NCBI GenBank assembly: GCA_017311185.1
Contig: JAESUZ010000761.1
Span: 434,001-498,000, forward strand
Direction: 5' to 3'
From: Proteles cristata cristata
Lineage: Eukaryota > Chordata > Mammalia > Carnivora > Hyaenidae
DNA: 64,000 nucleotides
Below the pieces are notes generated by a model that worked only from the letters and a program-made list of their open reading frames with translations, ran no database searches and had not been told where the DNA came from. The position numbers and the translations under genes are program-made. Below, in pieces: positions 61,066-64,000 of this stretch (its first letter is position 1; the number at the start of each line of letters is the position of its first letter).

Positions 61066-62085
61066 AATATTGGGCTGCAAAAAGTCTGTGACTTCTGTCC
61101 TGCTCATCATTTCTCTGTCTCTCTGTGCCTCCACTGGCTCGCTCTGAGGGACACCAGTTTCCATGTTGTGAGCTGTCTATGGAAAGGCCTGCGTGGCGAG
61201 GAAAAGAAGGGAGATCCCTGGCTGACAGCCAGAGAGGAACTGAGACTCTCAGCCCAGTAGCCTGCAAGAAACTGAATCCTGTCACCAGCCATGTGAGTGA
61301 GCTTGGAAGGGGACCCTACCCCAGTCGAGCCTCACGATGGCATCAGAGCCTTGGCCAACATCTTGACTATGACCTGTGAGGAGACCCTGAACCAGAGGAC
61401 CCAGCCAGGCTGTGGGACCCAACCCACAGAAAAAGTGAGGCAATAAATATCTCTTGTATTGAAGAGCCAAAAATTAAGGCCTCCATTAAGAGCAACCTCG
61501 GGCTGCACGTAGCCCCAATTCCTCAGATTGTTCAAGGCTAAAGCCATCCTCGGACCGCCCTCAGGTCAGTTAATCAAAAAAACATTCCTGTGCTCTGAGT
61601 CAAGGGTGGGAACTGCAGTTATTTTATACAAACTAGCCAATTTCTCACAGCTTGCCGGAACCCCACGTGGGCCCTTTGAACTCACCTCATAATTGGTCAT
61701 TTACAGAGGAGTCTCAAAAGTCGTGATTGGGTCCCACCAAAAGTAATGAACACCTCACAGATACTGAATGGTCAAAGCTGTTACCAGGGGTGCTGTACAA
61801 TTGTAATTGGTGCTTATGTGATGATGCTACATGTACTGTAACACCCCCATCCCTTACTCCTTAAAAACCCTGTTCGCTATTGTTCTAGGCTTCACCTTCT
61901 GCCACTACACCGGTAGGTGGGTGAGCCCCTGCTCGAGCTTGTAATAAAGACCCTTTTTTACTTGCATCGGTGTCGGCTCCTTGGGGGTCTCAGGGGACTC
62001 GCAAATCGGGCACAACAGTATTAAGCTGCTAAGCTTTGGGGCCATTTGTTACACAGCTGTGGGTCACAAATACACTCACCTTAGC
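61066..62085 (+). mobile_element. MaLR (MLT1) LTR interrupted by a solo ERV LTR
   Basis: Left part to 61459 (GCCTGCAAGAAACTGAATCC, CATGTGAGTGAGCTTGGAAG, GAACCAGAGGACCCAGCCAG, GGCAATAAATATCTCTTG) and right part from 62018 (TTAAGCTGCTAAGCTTTGGG, GCCATTTGTTACACAGCTGT) join into one MLT1-type LTR end. Non-coding relic. Confidence 0.82.
61460..62017 (+). mobile_element. Solo LTR of a class I (gammaretrovirus-like) ERV
   Basis: 558 bases, begins TGAAGAGCCAAAAATTAAGG, ends CAAATCGGGCACAACA (TG...CA). Flanked by GTAT at 61456-61459 and 62018-62021, the 4-bp target duplication usual for this class. A CCAAT box lies near 61637, a TTAAAA box near 61860 and AATAAA at 61943-61948, giving U3-R-U5 order on plus. 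No internal viral genes are present: the provirus has recombined down to one LTR. Confidence 0.9.
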
Positions 62086-64000
62086 CAGCCCCAGTCTCCT
62101 GCCTCTCTGTCCCCTTACCCAGCTTTACTTTCCCTTGTAGCAGAGTTACCACCGGGGCATTTTTTCCAGCCCAGAGCCTGGCCCCGTGCCCACGTTTAGT
62201 AATTACTTGTGAATGAGTGAGTAGGGGACAATGCCCAAAGGGACAGTGCCATAGCTCAGAAGAGGCAGAAGTGGGAGGCTTAGGAGGGAGGAGGCTGGCT
62301 CACCCCAATCCCAGCTGCCCTGGAGGCTACCATCTGAGCAGAGACCGGGGGCCCTGGTCTTCCTCCTCTTCAGAAGGATGCTGGTCAGGGCCCAGGATCG
62401 AGAGCTCTCACGGTCTCTAAGAGAAGTCCCAGCTTCCCACCCCTCCCCCTCCATTCCAGACCATACCTTCTGGATTTCCTCTGTGCTCTGGACTTCAGGC
62501 CTGTTTTGCTGTGTTTGGTATGGAGACTTGCTAAATGCTTCACTTAGAGTGATCTAATTTTTATACCCTTGTCAGACTTTTTCATCAGAATAATGTAATA
62601 GATAAGAAAAGAATCCTTTTCCAACCCACGTGGCCCAGTTTTTGTTGGGAAATTGTCCCTGTGTCCATAAAAAGGAAAGGGCCGCCGAATCCAACCCCCT
62701 CCCAGCCCTGTCCCCACCAAGTCCCAGGCTGTGCTAGGGGCCCAGAGGCCAGAGAACCTTCCAGCAAAAACATGAGGCCCGAGTTGGAACCCGGTGCCCA
62801 GTCTGGGTCTGGCAAGGGCTGGCTGGGTGCCCAACTAACAGCCATTTCCTCCCAGACTGGGACAGGTTTCCTGCCCGGAGGGAGCTGAACACACTCCCAG
62901 CCAGAAGGGGGCTGGGTCCTGGATGGGGGGAGAGGGCAGCCACAGGCATTTTCCCCACCTCAGCTACTTTGGGGCTGAGAGGCCCTCCTGGGGATAGGGT
63001 GCAGAGAGCAAGGGATCAGGGATCGGGCTTCAACTGTCGGTTGGGTGGCCATCTCAGGAGGAATGAGCTGAACCCACCCTGTCCAGGCTTGGGACCAGCC
63101 TGCCCTGTGTCCCAGGTGTGTCCCAGGGTGGGGAGTGGAGAATCCTATACCAGACTCTGTCCTGAAGCCTTTGGGGGACTGTGGTGGCCTTTGTTGAGAA
63201 GCAGGGCTTGCCAGATCTGGAATCCTCCAAGAACCTTCTCCCCCTCACCTCCTCCCTACTGCCTTCTCCACCACAGAGAACCTGACCCTCCCAGCCCCCA
63301 GGAAGCCTGGAAGCCGCAGTCTCCTTCACCCTGTGGGGCCCCTCCTGGGAAAGAGTCCCAAGCTGGGCCTTCAGTCCCCGTGGAAACCGCCCTGTGGGCT
63401 GGATGCTCAGGCCAGAGTAGCATGGCTGTGATGGAGCATCAGGCTACCCTGCTCACAAGGTGGCTGGAACCATATTCCAGAACCTTCCAGGAATGGACCT
63501 GCCATATCTTATGCACGTTCCCCGGCCCCAGTTCTTTGACAAGAAGAGAGTGGCAGGAAGCAGGCAAAGCACGTGAGCTCTGGGGGTCAGGCCACCTGGA
63601 TTAAAATCCTGACTTAGCCACTAACTAGCTCTGTGACTTTGAGCAAGTTACATAACCTCTCTGGGGCTGTTTCTGGATCTGTAAAAAGGGATAACAGGAC
63701 CTGCCTCTTGAGGCTGATGTCAGAATGAAATGAGATCGTAAACGTGCCGGGATTAGTGCTCGGCACATCGTAAGCACCCTACATGTGGCAATTTTTCTTC
63801 TGACAGACTCAGAGAGTGGCAGCGAAGCACCCAAGGCCACACAGCAAGTAAGCAGAGGGGCTGGTACCCAACCTTTTCCCAGATGCTCTGTCGCCTCCCT
63901 GGCCTGGGCCCTGCAGGAATTCGAGGCTGAACAAGGCTGAAATGGCAAGGATTATCCCTGTCTTAGACGAGCCTCCCTTCAGCTGTTTCTCAGCCTGGGA
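62086..64000. other. Upstream flank to window end, no gene seen
   Basis: MIR-type text at 62165-62215 (CAGAGCCTGGCCCCGTGCCC, TTTAGTAATTACTTGTGAAT). Otherwise mainly unique up to the MIR at 63560. A 211-codon plus frame at 62969-63604 has no known domain. I looked for TMEM82, which lies upstream of FBLIM1 in human, and did not find it. Confidence 0.45.
63560..63860 (+). repeat. MIR, well preserved
   Basis: GCACGTGAGCTCTGGGGGTC, AGCTCTGTGACTTTGAGCAA, GTTACATAACCTCTCTGGGG, GTGCTCGGCACATCGTAAGC then GGCCACACAGCAAGTAAGC: near full-length MIR. Confidence 0.78.

Noticed and set aside
61460..62017. Possible full provirus
   Set aside because: The MLT1 flanks close directly on both sides of one LTR, so no internal viral region exists here.
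62969..63604. 211-codon plus-strand frame near the window end
   Set aside because: No recognisable domain; considered as part of TMEM82 (the upstream neighbour in human) but neither strand nor sequence fits.

Overview
The window is mammalian nuclear DNA, almost certainly from a cat-family carnivore (Felidae). The main evidence is the very high density of tRNA-Lys-derived carnivore SINEs. Their head reads GGGGCGCCTGGGTGGCTCAG, followed by a (TC)n tract and an AAATAAATAAA-type tail, and they occur on both strands throughout. The species cannot be resolved by eye. There are no bacterial features; genes are split by introns with GT/AG borders.

One protein-coding gene is recognised with certainty: FBLIM1 (migfilin, filamin-binding LIM protein 1), on the minus strand. 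All seven coding exons lie between 48147 (ATG) and 30837 (end of the stop codon). Every junction has GT/AG borders and the phases agree, giving a 364-residue protein: an N-terminal filamin-binding segment, a proline-rich linker and three LIM zinc-binding domains. A CpG-rich region at about 52.05-52.95 kb, with two good splice donors, looks like the promoter and non-coding first exon(s). A likely poly(A) signal is at 29447-29452.

Layout: 1-29.4 kb is gene-poor and repeat-rich (L1 3' end, an RPL10 processed pseudogene split by a SINE, a perfect 176-bp tandem duplication, hAT elements and many SINEs, some nested). 29.4-52.8 kb is FBLIM1 with its introns, which carry a MaLR LTR, an L1 3' end holding two SINEs, MER5A-like hAT copies nested with SINEs, and a ~430-bp direct repeat on either side of the first coding exon. 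52.8-64 kb is upstream flank with MIR/L2 relics, stacked SINEs and, at 61460-62017, a complete class I endogenous-retrovirus solo LTR inside an older MaLR LTR.

I found no new gene system. The most useful observations are structural: the repeat pair around the FBLIM1 start exon, the solo LTR with an intact 4-bp target duplication, the 176-bp tandem duplication, the SINE-broken RPL10 pseudogene, and a recent-looking SINE subfamily. Repeat-family names come from recognition of consensus-like sequence, not a database run, and repeat ends are usually good to within about 10 bases.
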